Source: Takifugu bimaculatus
Taxonomy: Eukaryota > Chordata > Actinopteri > Tetraodontiformes > Tetraodontidae
Length of the DNA stretch: 64,000 nt
Assembly (NCBI GenBank): GCA_004026145.2
Contig: CP034975.1
Location: 20,395,213 to 20,459,212, forward strand
Direction of reading: 5' to 3'
Shown: one piece after another, positions 1 to 11,620 of the stretch
Numbering within the stretch: position 1 is the first letter of the stretch
Layout: every line of letters starts with the position of its first letter
The notes under the pieces: model-generated
What the model was told of the DNA's origin: nothing
The model's input: only the letters and a program-made list of their open reading frames with translations
Database searches by the model: none
Program-made: the position numbers and the translations under genes

Positions 1-617
1 AGAATCTTGATCAACAGGGGACAGAGTGTGTTATGTGTGTCATGTGCTGTGTTGAGCTATTTTTTGAGCTATCTCAGAGTTCTGGAATCTATACATTGAT
101 TTTCTTTATCACAAATGAAGGAGATGAGTGATTACACTCCAGGAACCTATCATCTCTCAGAGTGAACAATTTCTTCTCAGTCTTCATGCTCAGTCACATT
201 TTTTGTAATATAAAGCGTAATATAAAAGTTAAAAAAAAAACTTTCATCTGCAGTAGAATATGTATGAAATACCAGAAAATGAAAATATTGACCTTAATAC
301 TGTTGGGCTGGATCCCTCTATGGCCGATTTATCATGTTAATGTCACAGCAGAGCTAAAATAATAATAATAATCTGACCTTGCAGCATTCTGCAGAAACTG
401 AGTGAATTCCTCTGTACTGGAAAGTTGGAGGGGGGGAAGCAGCATGCAGGTTTGATGGTTTTATACATGAACCTATTTATCAGGCTCTTCAAGTGTGTAA
501 CCCAGGCCACCGTGCATGACCTCCAGTCAGATATGCAGAAGTTTGACTGTTTAACTGGTAAGGTTAAGCAAGCAAGCAAGCAATCAACCAACCAACAAAC
601 CAATCTACTTGAATCTA
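1..617. other. Non-coding stretch before the first repeat
   Basis: I see no gene here. The sequence is AT-leaning and unique apart from a four-copy AAT run near 358-373 and loose AAGC and AACC tetramers at about 567-605, which lead into the tail of the LINE-like repeat that starts at 618. Two short ORFs (66 and 93 codons) have no recognisable domain and are what chance would give. Confidence 0.6.
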
Positions 618-1147
618 ATATCAATCAATCTTTATTTATACAGTGTCTGTTACAATCAGAATTGTTTCTAGGCGCTTTACAGAATCCCAGGGCCTGACCC
701 CCAACAAGCAACAGTGGCAAAGAAAAACTCCCCTTTAACAGGGAGAAACCTTGAGCAGGACCAGGCTCATGTAGGGGGACCCTCCTGCTGATGGCCGGCT
801 GGGTAGAGAGAGAGGAGGAGGGGGAGGACAGGTAGAGGATTGAATAGAGAGGAGAGGGGAGGAGAGGAGAGAATAGGTAGAGATCAGGGAAATACATTAA
901 TTATATTAATTAAAATAAACTGCCGGTAGAGTTGAATTGAGTGGGTCAGCGGGGTCGGAGGTCAGTAGGTCGGCATACAACTATGAAGGCGGAGATACCT
1001 GTAGATGAATCCAGAAGGGGAGGGGGCAGAAAAACTACACAAGAAATAATATCACTGATCTACTTGGTGAGGAGGAGAGGAGAGGAGAGGAGAGGAGAGG
1101 AGAGGAGAGGAGAGGAGAGGAGAGGAGAGGAGAGGAGAGGAGAGGAA
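618..1147 (-). mobile_element. Fish LINE-tail-like dispersed repeat, copy A
   Basis: Read on the minus strand, the unit ends in a TATAAATAAAGATTGATTGA-type tail (about 640 down to 618), preceded by the GTAAAGCGCC motif typical of 3' ends of L2-clade LINEs and their derived short repeats in fish. Inside (about 680-830) is a well conserved block I recognise as a common teleost dispersed repeat, with the motifs AAACCTTGAGCAGG and GGCTCATGTAGGGGGACC. A purine-rich GAGAGG segment follows, and then, with less certainty, 940-1070 and perhaps up to 1320 belong to the same unit. No reverse transcriptase is present, so this is a non-autonomous or 5'-truncated copy. A second copy lies in the opposite orientation at 5784-5969. 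The family name (L2-like) is inferred from the tail. Confidence 0.75.
1071..1145. repeat. (GGAGA)n pentanucleotide microsatellite
   Basis: About 15 near-perfect copies of GGAGA run uninterrupted. The unit matches the GAGAGG-rich interior of the repeat in which it sits, so the array probably grew from that element. The antisense reading appears as SSPLLSSPLL peptide repeats, which are an artefact of the array. Confidence 0.97.
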
Positions 1148-2271
1148 TCCATGACCCAGTGCAGAGGCCTGTCAGGTGATCATGTTTTTCCTTCAGGTCC
1201 GTGTCCACCAATTTTTGTCTTCCCGCATTTTCTCTTGACCTGGTCTGCACAGCATCCTCACAATTCACTGAGCTACCAATCATTCCGCACACACGCCTGA
1301 TAGTCTGTGTGGAGAGGGTCATTTAAAGGGGCCACATGCCAGCGGCCAGTCTCTGCCACACCTCCACAGTTTCCTCCATGAGGTCATTGCCAGGTCTGCC
1401 ACACACGCCAGCAATTTATGCCTTCCAGTGCTAACAAAGATCCTCACTTCATTCTTTCAACTACATTACAAATAATTGCTGCATTGCTCCAGAGTAAATG
1501 CTGAGAGGGGAACCACTTAGTTCATCCTATAAAGAGGATGGAGAACTTTGGCACGCGGTGTGAAAGTTCACAATGTGTTTATTTTTCTCCTCATCACTTA
1601 TCCAAACTGTTGGTCAATATTTACTCTAGTAGCGATCACTTCCATCCACTCATTTTCAGAAAGGGATATCTCTTTCCGGGGAGTGCTGCCAGCTCATAGC
1701 AGTGCACATGTTGGAAGAATTATTTTGATCACAGTGCATTTTTAGCTCCTCATCCACCATTAATGAGATTAATAACTAATAATTCTAAATCTAATTTGTT
1801 CTGTTTGCTGATCCATCTCATTTCTTTCTCCACTCTGACTCATCTGTGGTGCTTGGAGTGGAGATACTGGATTCTCTGCAGTCATGCCTGCAGGAGCACC
1901 ATCAGGGTCTGAAAGTACGCAGTCAAGTTTTCTGGCTGTGGATCCCCTAGAAACATCCTGCGGGTTGTGCTCCAGGATGTCTTGCTCATCAAACAACATT
2001 CAGACCATCACGGACATTGCAAAGCGTGAAAACCTATGAAATTGCTTTAGCCACTCTCTGAAACATCATGATGAACCTACACCTATTCAATGCTGACCTC
2101 GTTTTACATGTGCTATACAAATCACACTGTCATTACATGTGTGATTTGTATAGCCAAATCGAAACGTCACTCGAAGAAGCCGCAGCTCACTGGAGTCGCT
2201 GGAATTATAATTTGATAGTGCAACAAGAAATCCACTAAAATATGTTGAGAAAATACACTTATCTTCTTTTT
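1148..2271. other. Non-coding stretch with one hairpin
   Basis: Beyond the possible outer part of the LINE-like repeat (to about 1320) I see only unique AT-leaning sequence. No splice-flanked exon or ORF above 80 codons stands out. The one structured item is the inverted repeat at 2112-2154, listed separately. Confidence 0.55.
2112..2154. repeat. Perfect 16-bp inverted repeat (hairpin)
   Basis: GCTATACAAATCACAC at 2112-2127 is followed, after an 11-nt loop, by its exact reverse complement at 2139-2154. The arm begins with GCTATACAAAT, the same kind of motif as the ends of L2-type fish LINE tails. It may therefore be two tail fragments meeting head to head rather than a functional hairpin. 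Confidence 0.85.
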
Positions 2272-2670
2272 TTAACCCTTGTGTGTTGTTCGGGTCTGTG
2301 GGACCCAGCTTGTGTTGTGCATCAGAATGGGTTAAATTTCAAGTTCAAAGAAATAAAAGTCAGTAGTTTTGAAAATCCTTGCTTCACTTGTAAATTTGTT
2401 TCCACTCATATCTTGATTTTAATTGATTTTCTTTATTATGTTTTAAATAATAAGTTATAAATGTGACCTAACAAAGGTAAAGGGCAAATATTAACCATAT
2501 ACCGTATATTGTTTATACTGCTTGTAATTGGGATAAGGTAAACATCTGTTCAGTATTTTAACATAAAAGTGTTTTATCGTGAGGCATTAAAAGCCACAAA
2601 ATGCAACAGGTCCATCAGACCTACAAACACTGGCTGAGTGACAACAATATGAACATTACACAAGGGTTAA
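2272..2670. mobile_element. piggyBac-type MITE (399 bp, TTAA-flanked)
   Basis: The ends are perfect 13-bp inverted repeats: TTAACCCTTGTGT at 2272-2284 and ACACAAGGGTTAA at 2658-2670. The outermost TTAA on both sides fits the TTAA target duplication of the piggyBac superfamily, and the CCC that follows fits its terminal motif. Just inside, GGTCTGTGGGACC on the left is mirrored by a related segment read backward on the right (GGTCTGATGGACC), so the symmetry extends beyond the strict ends. The interior is AT-rich, has no transposase and ends in a short AATAA-rich zone. This is a non-autonomous copy; the superfamily call rests on the ends and target site only. Confidence 0.85.
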
Positions 2671-5600
2671 GTCCAAAACTGCAACACTTGTATGAAACCA
2701 ACACTGTAACAGCAGTGTTATTGTTTGAGAATTAGGAATTACTTAGCAAAGACCATAATATCCCATTAAAGTTCCACTGGATGCAGTATTGGTATGTCAT
2801 AGCCAAACCATGGCAACGAGGGTCACTGCTCTCAGTGCTTATGTTTCCAGGTGAGCCCGATGTTCCAATGAGAATATAAGTCAGGTCTATTATCTATTAT
2901 TATTAAAGCTGAGAGGGTTGGACAATGCGGGTATTTCCTGCACGAATTGTGCATCGGCATGAGTCAAACACTACTTACAAAATATTTACACAGCAAACAG
3001 AGGTAGATGAACCACATCTCTGTATAAAGGCTCTATAACTAATCTCAAAAAGTAAAAAAAAACTTTAAACACTAATACAATATACAACTCTCAACAACAA
3101 CACTCATGATACAGCTCACAGGCAGCCATTCATTTGAAAATGACTACTTCTCAGGACTAGAATTACAGATTGTACGAAGAGTTTCCGTGTTGCGAGTTGA
3201 GTGCGGCTCTGTTCTTCGTCGTCTGTAGTAATTGCATGGTTTCGCAGCTGTTTCAAATTGATTTCACAGTCTGCGAGTCTTGCTCATGGCTCAATTTGGG
3301 TGGGTAAAGATAAACATTATAATCATAGTTTTCTCTTTGTTCCACTGGATGATTCCAGTATAAATTTTGTCACCAGCTAAATTCGCCCTTCACCAATTAA
3401 TGCAAAGTGTCAGTGTGTGTCCACAATCCCCCCGATGAGTCGTGATGCTGGGGGAGGGGCAGCGTGACCGCGTCGAATACGTTCCTCGGTGAAAGGCAAG
3501 ATAAAGAGGAAGTTCAAGAAGAACATATTAGTGCAGGCAGCGGGCCTGGAGCCGGGTCCGATTGTGAGCGACTGATGGCCACAGTGGCTGGGGTTTATCT
3601 GGAACAGTCATCATGATCGTGATTTCTGCTCTAGAAAAGTAACAGAACTGCTCCAGGTGTGCATCAGTTAACAAATGTGTCCTTATTAAGCATGTTTTCA
3701 CTACGCTCCCAACTTGTCACCTCAGTGCTAATGAGGAGGTAGTCATGGTTTTAAATTCCACTACAAAGCCTAGTTAAATGTATGGATACAAATGTAGCCA
3801 AATTTAATTTTCCTTCCATTCTTGCAACAATGAAGAGAGAAAATGTATTGGCCACTGTGAATAAGCCACAGCTGCCCTGTGATTAACGCAATCATACCTC
3901 TGAGTCATTTGATTGACTATAAATCATTTGATTGATAATGTAAAGTTTTGTGTTTAAATAGATGATATCAAATAAGAGTTTAACGTAAAGGCTTCATGCT
4001 GAAGGTCAACGCAGTGGGTCGGGACTAAAGAGTTTAATAATACAACCACAAGTATTCAGGGTGTATGTGAGTGTGTGTGTACCACATGCTGTTCTCTGGT
4101 GGGTGTCCCATCTTCACAGCAGGATGATCTGCCGGCTCTAATTCCCTTCCATTAATCATTGGACTAATTTGTTTTCACAGCGCTGCGCTGACAGCCCGAG
4201 TTTTTGGTTACAGCACGGCTGCATAAGGAGACCGTCTGTGTGCATGTGTGCACACATATATGTACATGTGCATGTGACAGAGGACGGACCTGAGTCGGAC
4301 CTTACTCACAGCCCTGAAGTGCTCGTGGATCGTGGACAGTTTGATTTAGCTGCGGTGAGTCATGGATGAGAGACAGCTCAAGCTGCTGCCCTCCTGATCA
4401 GTCCAGCATATTCTCGTGCACATTTGTCTGGGAGCTTTGCCGTCTATCAAGCGAGATGTATTAAAACAAGAAGCTAGAAGAAAAGAAGGAAGCATTTTCA
4501 TGTTATCCATCTGGACGACAAAAATGACAAGGCCATGAGGAGGGTGAGTCCTGAGCCCCACGGCCACCGTGGGCCAGCCTGACCTGTATGCTTCATGAAG
4601 ACAAGAAAGTGCTAGAAAGACTCTTTAAATGGGTACATGTTGTGTCTTTTAAACTACTCCAGGTCAAAAGGGATCCCAGGATAGACTTTCTTATTTCGGC
4701 CACTTGGGGCTGCCAGAACACAGAATTGCTTCCTGCACCTTCATCGTTTACCCCCGTCCCCACACACACACACACCAGGAGTGTGATAGCACCATTTTAC
4801 CTCCTTGTTCGTTTGATTATGTCTTTGTCCATCATCAGGGGGCTTTTAAGTGCAGGAGCAGAACCCCCAAAGCCATGGTGAAATCATGTCAAGGTCCAAA
4901 CGCCTCATACATTACCTGACGTAGGTAATGAATGAGGCTGTTCGGCCTTTAAATAAGCAAGAGTTAGACTGGAACGGGACCAAAGAAAACATCGTATATG
5001 TGCGAGCCTGGGCTCTGAACTGGTTTAACACAGGGGTGAAGGAGCAGAGAACGGGATCACATGTGGGTTTTAGACCCTTGATAGAAGCAGAGGTGGACGG
5101 TCAGGCTTCCAATGGAACCTAGCAACAGGGCAGCTCGCAGAGGTTAGAGGTCAGAAAACTTTTGGACACATGAGTCGGAGAGTGAAATTAATTTTCCTGC
5201 TCTTTACAGATGAAAACCAAATTAGAAATGACATCCACCCTTCATCGGCAACACACGTGTACTTAGTTATGATTAGTGCCAAAGCAGAAAAAGTCATATC
5301 ATAAAGTGCTTCACTGTTCAGTTTATTGTTGCAGTCCCTGATGTCACAGCCTATTAATTCCAATCAATAAGTCCCCTTTCCTCATTCATTTTGTTGATTT
5401 CCTCTCAGAGGGAATCTTTATCCAAAGTATACACAGAGGCTGAGTCTGAACCAATGCTTTCATTCCCGTAAAGCTGGATTTCTCTTGCAGAATTTAATAT
5501 TAGAGCGATATTACCGGGAAATCTCCGTTTCTATTAGGAGGACAAACAGAACCTCATTTCTGGTTTCTGTTTACCTGCTATTTTAAGATCTGTAAAAGGA

Positions 5601-5783
5601 AACAGCCTTTCCTGTTTTAGATGCCCTTTCCTTTTTTCTTTTAAGGTTGGGCTTCAATGTTTATGCTAATTCCTTGCTCTGAAGATGAGAAATGTTTGAC
5701 GACTTCTTGTAAAAGACATACCTTGGCATGATATATGACCAAATGATGGAGACTGACTAAAGAAATAAAATAGTCACAATATC
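2671..5783. other. Unique non-coding DNA between MITE and second LINE-tail repeat
   Basis: I see no gene in these 3.1 kb. The stretch around 3370-3410 (CACCAATTAATGC) and that at 5460-5545 have the AT-core, low-repeat texture of regulatory DNA, but no single site is convincing. A 40-nt alternating purine-pyrimidine tract is at 4237-4276. Short CA runs occur near 4763-4775. The listed ORFs are all under 100 codons and lack domain-like composition. Confidence 0.5.
4237..4276. repeat. 40-nt strictly alternating purine-pyrimidine tract
   Basis: Every step alternates pyrimidine and purine across 40 nt, mixing TG, CA and TA steps rather than repeating one dinucleotide. It contains the self-complementary GTGTGCACAC. 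Such tracts can adopt left-handed (Z) DNA under supercoiling; whether this one does is unknown. Confidence 0.8.
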
Positions 5784-5969
5784 CCCTCCTCTCCTCTCCT
5801 CTCCTCTCCTCTCCTCTCCTCTCCTCTCCTCTCCTCTCCTCTCCTCTCCTCTCCATTCTCTCCTCTACCTGTCCTCCCCCTCCTCCCCTCTTACATGAGC
5901 CTGTAAAGCGCCTAGAAACAATTTTGATTGTAAAAGATGCTATATAAATAAAGATTGATTGATTGATAT
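5784..5969 (+). mobile_element. Fish LINE-tail-like dispersed repeat, copy B (internally deleted)
   Basis: It has the same 3' end as copy A: GTAAAGCGCCTAGAAAC followed by GCTATATAAATAAAGATTGA and an ATTG tail ending at 5969. Compared with copy A it goes directly from CATGAGCCTG to TAAAGCGCC. The block containing the AAACCTTGAGCAGG motif is thus missing, and the join falls on a CTG shared by both edges in copy A. The 5' part is an expanded CTCCT array. Confidence 0.8.
5785..5854. repeat. (CTCCT)n pentanucleotide microsatellite
   Basis: About 14 copies of CTCCT, the reverse complement of the unit at 1071-1145, sit at the 5' edge of copy B. The same pentamer in both copies of the dispersed repeat points to expansion of a CTCCT-rich seed carried by the element. 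Confidence 0.97.
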
Positions 5970-8900
5970 CATGAAGAACTGAGATTATGCATATGACCTT
6001 GAAATTACCAAAATAAAACCCCTGTTGTTGTTTAATAACTACTTTTCCGCAACTTAATAATCAAATTTGTAAGTGTAAAATCATTTTACATTGTGGAAAA
6101 ATGAAAGCATGATCCATTATGCATCAAAGCACAAATGGTGTGTGTGTGTGTGTGTGGGGGGGGGGGGGGGGTAGGTTGTGGGTGCCATGTTGTCCTCACA
6201 GGAACAAAATTCACAGAAACATACACATCAGGTATGTCTGTACAGCACTAAACATGTTGCGTACATATTTTAAATATCTGCTGCTTTCCATGAGCATGCT
6301 TTCAACCCTAAACACCACTGCAGGAACTGCTTGTTTACTTTTTTTTTAACTTATTTTGAAGAGCAGCCAAGAAGCAAACAGTCTCTGAGTAAACCAAAAA
6401 CTGCAGGAACTGTTGTTTGGCTCCATTCCTTATAGCTAACATATGTGGCAGCTCAGCCTTTTGCAATGTTTAAAAAACAATTTATAAACTAATTGCAAGA
6501 CTTACTGAGGCATTAAACTTAGAAACTTTACCTTGAAGTACTTGAATATTCAGCTCTATTAATGTGGACGATCTTTTTGAATTTATTCTGTTTCTTTTTA
6601 AGTGAAGTCAGAGCACCTGGTCCCCTTCAGCATCAGCATCAGCTTGAGTCAGAACCACTGCTGTCTTGTATATTCCATGCTCATTTAGCTCATTTCTGGT
6701 CTATGAATGATAAATGTATGAGAATAACAAAGGAAGGACAAGAAAACAGCAGAGGGGCTTGGACAGAGCTGTGTGATGATGAACAAGGCGCTCCACATCT
6801 GCATCTGGTTCCTTGACGATGTCGACACAGAATGTTGTGCGAGATGGACAAAATCAACGAAGGGCTGGACACCCGACAGGTGTAAAATACATTTAAGTTG
6901 CATGATTAAATCTTTACTGCTCAGTTTGGGGTAATGAGGATGTTGACAGAGAAAGGTGAACACTTCGGGCAGTGTTTTCAAATGTTGAGTCCCCTTCTTT
7001 TCTTTCGTGCAATTCAGTCTTAATACAAGCAGGTTAATGATGTGTCCAGACTTTACATATGCAGCCGGATAATGTGAAAAATGTACATGACTTAATCCAA
7101 GGAGTTGTGGGGATGTAGCGCGCTGGGGGCGGGGGCTCTTGGCTGTTAGATTTATAGAGAGAAAACAGGCCCAGTGTGACAAGTACCTGAAGCTAAGAGC
7201 AAGCTAATTCACAAGCCTTAATCACCAGATCGGGAGTTGTAAATTCATACGGTTCCGAACAGGCTGTCGACACAGCAGTGCACCACAGTGTTTTGTGTGT
7301 GTGTGTGTGCGGGATGGCATCACACGCAGAGTGTGTTTGTGTTTGACGCTCAATGTTTGTCTTGTCTTTAAACAAATGCCTGCCCAACGTTGTGCCTCCA
7401 GCTGCCTGCTGCCCGTCCAAGTGCATCTTCACATTCTCTCCCTGTCTTGTCTCTTTTCGTGGGTCCATGTTCAAGCGTGTGTGGCCCTGCGCTCAATGGC
7501 CCGTCGCATTTTCCCCCCGCAGGGTGTGATGGGGGGAAATGACCTTTAATATTCCCGGCTTCTCCCTGAGTCCATATTAATGTTAGTCTATCAGACATGT
7601 AGTCTGGCCTGACGGACAACGCCGCCAATGTTCCCGGGACCTTGGGGTGCAATCAGCGGTGTTGGACCGAGCACCGCTAACTGTAAGGCTGGGAATTCAA
7701 AAACACACAGGCAGCACAGCATCTGCCTACACCTGAACTCGTAAACGCAACAGCTGCCACAGAGGTCATGAAGACAGAGGTCCGCCTGGCCGGCTGGGTG
7801 CTAGAATTCAATTTTGATGATGTTACATCAAGTGTCATTAAACAAGGTGCGCAACTGCTTAAAACCGAGAGTCGAACTACCAACATCAATGTCCGTCCAC
7901 TGGAAAATGTTTCTGTGTTTATTTGTATGAATATTGAGTTTAAATTCAATTAGTATTTCTGGTGAAAGTAAATGCAAATAAATGAGACTTTCTGATTGTC
8001 CGGCGCAGGCCACTCCATTTTAAAGGCCTAATGTTTGGGGTCTTAAGTGGCCTTTAAATCTGATTTGAGTAATCAGTTTAGAAATGTGCCTAATCTCACT
8101 ACCCCATCTTTACCCCGTTTCTGCCAGGAACTGCTCAGATTTGGAGGTGCGTGGCCGCGTTTTGCAGTTATAACTGGGGTCAGATCAGAGTCCTAGCAAG
8201 ACAACCACAGCAACAAATGTATTAATACCAGTTACATGTGGGGTTTGCAAATATAGCTAAATAAATGAAGTGAAAAAAAAAACTTTTTTAAGGGTGAAAA
8301 ACACAAACAAAATGGAAAACATCACTTGGGAGGTCATTAGTGTATCTGTCACTTCGTGAATTAAGTTGACTGTTGGGTTCACTTGAGCAGGAATAGAGGT
8401 GGTTTCAGAGGTGGAAAACAGCTTTGGTCATTTGAGTAATCTTCGCACAGATCTGGGTCCTTACTCGTTAAGTGCAAGTTGGGAGTTGCAGTTTGGATGA
8501 AGGTTTGTGGAAACAAACTGCTAATGTGCTTTTTATTTGTAGCAGGGAGATCTTATCGAGCTGCGGGGCATAAACTGTTTGGACTGTTTGGATACATTGC
8601 TGCGTTTCAGCCACAAAGTTTCGCGCTCCTCCCGAAGTCTCAGATGCTGAAGCCCTCGTGTCAGCAGCTAACATTTATGTGGCCATAAATTTATTCTCAA
8701 TTTCCATCTAGTTTTCGGTTTGAATTCTTCCAGCTTCAGAGAGAGCGCCCTGGAACAAGTGAAGATGGTTGAAGCTGCTAGTAAAAAATAGTGCATGTTG
8801 ACAAAGTAAATATGGCTGAACCCACCAAATTTAGGCCTAATTACCCTGAAAGACAGCCTGGCAAACATGACACATCCATCTTTGTTTAGCTTTCAGTCAC

Positions 8901-9419
8901 CTCCATGTTATTAAATATATATATAGGAAAAATAATGTTTCAATTTCAAACTTTGGAGGTTGTGAACACCCATAGCCAACAAGTAAACCTTGAATTGACA
9001 AAGATAACATAAATCATGTAATTCCCTTAAAATCAACATATCACATGAACATTTTTATTGATCAAACAATCAAGACTTAAAATGCCAGTGAGTCAGCTGC
9101 GGTTACAAAAGACACTGGCGTCCCCCATCCTTTCTCTTACAGTCCACATCAGAGGTTGTCAGAAAACTGAAACTCATTTTTATCTTGAATATGTATCATA
9201 TAAAGCTGATATTTGTTAAACTCAAAGACGGCTTGACAGCATCCTTATCCATGTTCTGGCTCAGACCATTTGGAGAGGCCCTTCGGTCCAGTGCAGCACA
9301 ACCGCTGTTTGTGTCTCGTTCTGCTCTTCATTTGTTCAGCACATGCCGTGCGGGGCAGGATTTTTTCAGCTCCCCTTCGCGTGTTAGCCCTCATGACTCC
9401 ATCTCTCGCGCGTCAAACG
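5970..9419. other. Unique non-coding DNA
   Basis: No gene is supported. The 165-codon minus-strand ORF at 6685-7182 has no recognisable domain, no conserved-looking start context and no splice partner, and I treat it as chance. A TG/G tract lies at 6138-6171, a short TG run near 7291-7308, and an octamer motif ATGCAAAT at 7972-7979. A short AT run is near 8915. Confidence 0.5.
6138..6171. repeat. (TG)9 followed by a 16-G run
   Basis: A short TG repeat passes directly into 16 consecutive G residues (6156-6171). The G run is long enough to be length-variable and a likely site of sequencing or assembly error. Confidence 0.95.
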
Positions 9420-9680
9420 TTCTGACCAGGTGATCCGGCGCGACAGCTGCCGTCAGTCCTCGCTTAGTGTTGCTGTTTGACTGTCATGGAAACCAGAATG
9501 GCACTTGCCGCCACAGCCGCGGCCCCATGCACCATGTGCCTGCGACGACAAGGAGCCGGCGGTTTGTTATGGCGTGCCGCCACCCTTGGCGAACCACAGG
9601 GCCTTCTGTTTGTTTTAACAAGGCCCCCGATGCCTGCCTGTTCGCCTGCAGCCACGGAGGAAAATGAAATGTCAAAGCTC
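9420..9680. promoter_or_regulatory. CpG-richer segment, possible regulatory element
   Basis: Local CpG density is clearly higher than in the flanks (GATCCGGCGCGACAGC, GCCGCGGCC, GGAGCCGGCGG). Overlapping ORFs exist in both strands (63-80 codons), but a CpG-rich patch keeps frames open by chance, and I see no protein family in them. A conserved element or an orphan CpG patch is the most I can claim. Confidence 0.3.
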
Positions 9681-11539
9681 AGCTGTCACTGGCAGAAAAA
9701 ACTGAAAGGAAAACGATAACGAAGAGAAGGGCGAGTGTATAAAAGATGCAATCAGCAGAGGGATTAGAAATGTAGATGAGGAGAGTTGCAAATTGCAAAT
9801 CTATGTCAAAAGGACAAGTGCAGTCTGTCGGGACTGTGGCAGGGTGGGTCGCTCCTGTTTCCATGACTAATTGAAATCTTCCACTCGCCCATCAAGTACT
9901 TGCTCTGTTCCGATGCCAGTTCTTGTGGGTTTTTTTCTCAGTCCTCTGTCATGTTTCCTCCCTCCCTCTGTCCCATTGGCACCTTATTGCTGTACTCCTT
10001 TACAAGTACATCATGACGACCTGGCTGGTGGTCTTTTTGGGTAATTATAACCACATGTATATCTTGCTCAAGTTATTAAATCAAGAGTGTGAGCCATCTG
10101 AAAAAAAGGGTTTTTTGATGCAAAAACATACATATGTTTACCTACAGACAGGTTATAGTGTGGTGAATAACTTGAGGAATGCTAAGTTTAGATTGGGGTC
10201 AACACCGGTAGCTGTAAATTCAACCAGAGTGAGAGCTCCTGTCTGGCAGTCAGCTATGGCTCCATAACTGTACACCTTGTAGGGCAGGGAAGAGGGCCAC
10301 AGTGGGCCCCTCCATCCCTGTCATGTCCGTGTGCTAAATAATAAATTAAAACACAGCAAAAATAGTAGCTTAGCCAAGCATAAAGGAGCTTGTTACGGTA
10401 TCAGGAAGGCAGGAGACGTTTGATTCCATCTAAAATCGACCATAAACTTTAACAAGCTTTTCTGTGTGAGCGAGGGGCCTTGTGTCTGTGTCAGAGAGCC
10501 GGAAGGTGTGCTACATGCTAGCAGCAACAGAGGAGGGGTCCAGTAACGGGTCAGGAGCATAACCATACAGCGAGGGGTCTATGTAATGCATACCCTGCAC
10601 AACACAGGCCCACTGGGCCGCAGTTTGACCCCGAATAAGCCACATACTGTATTTATCGCATACTCCAGTCCAACCATGGCTGTTGTACCAAACATGTCAA
10701 CCTTGGGTGATTCATATCAGCTGCATATACGTTCCATAGAAATCGGTGATTAATTGTCATTTAATCAGGCTATTAAAGACCTGTCAAAGCTATGAGGGCA
10801 ACCTCTCGCTAAACTGAACACGTGGACCGGGTTGGGTTTCTATAAGTAGGAGACAATTCTCTATTTTCTGAGTTCAGGGGAGCGCTCGAAGGTTGGAATC
10901 CAAACATGAATGACTTGGAAGAAGGCACGACAGCATGAAACACGATTAGGTTTCACCGGCCTACAAAGAAAGGCAACTATTTTATTATGCTGCCTGATCA
11001 AATTTGATAAATTGAATTAGGTGTCTTTTATCAAGCAGCAGAGATTTGGATTTCACCTCAGAGGGGGCACGGGGGGTTCTAGTTTGGACTTTGTGTGTGG
11101 GTGCGAGATGATGGGAAAATATGAAGAAAAGGACAGTTTATGGGGTGTTTTGGTGTGGTGTGAGTGCTTCCATATGTATTTAACAGTGATGTGGCAGTGT
11201 GGATGTGATAGGACGCATGAAATATATACTGTGTGTCTCACACAACGTGATAGATTCAGGAAACCTATCTGTGATCATGGAATGATGGAAAATTTCAATT
11301 TCAATTTACAAAATCATTCTTTTCCTCTGACCTGGCCTCCTGCACAGCGGTCTTGGCTTTCCAACCATCTAAATTTGATTTTCAAACAATGATCTGGTTA
11401 ATCAAGGGCTGCGTTGCGTTTGAGGAACCAGGGGCTCAGAAATTCCCAGGTAACCACTTACAAGCCCGTACAGCTAGCTTTAGGAAAAACTGGACCAGGT
11501 AGCTGAATTCGAGTTAGAAGGTTAGAAAAAAGCATTCCT
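9681..11539. other. Unique non-coding DNA
   Basis: I see no gene, repeat family or strong motif in these 1.9 kb. The longest ORFs (114 and 123 codons at 9923-10267 and 11021-11392) have low-complexity, unstructured composition and no splice context. Confidence 0.5.
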
Positions 11540-11569
11540 CTCACACACACGCAAACGCACACACGCACG

Positions 11570-11601
<32 letters not shown>

Positions 11602-11620
11602 AACGCACACACACACAGTA
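11540..11620. repeat. Interrupted CA-rich microsatellite
   Basis: An imperfect array of CACACA, CGCACA and AAACGCACA units about 80 nt long. Interruptions by CG and AA suggest an older, degraded array. Confidence 0.9.

Noticed and set aside
941..1322. Proteins with RRGEE or LLSSP repeats on the two strands
   Set aside because: Produced by the GGAGA pentamer array; the same happens at 5641-5856.
6685..7182. 165-codon ORF, minus strand, the longest in the window
   Set aside because: No domain, signal or conserved-looking composition; one ORF of this size in 128 kb of two-strand sequence is expected by chance, and vertebrate genes here would be split into exons.
9464..9719. Cluster of four overlapping ORFs as a possible coding exon
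   Set aside because: All four come from a CpG-rich patch with few stop codons; none has a domain or splice context.
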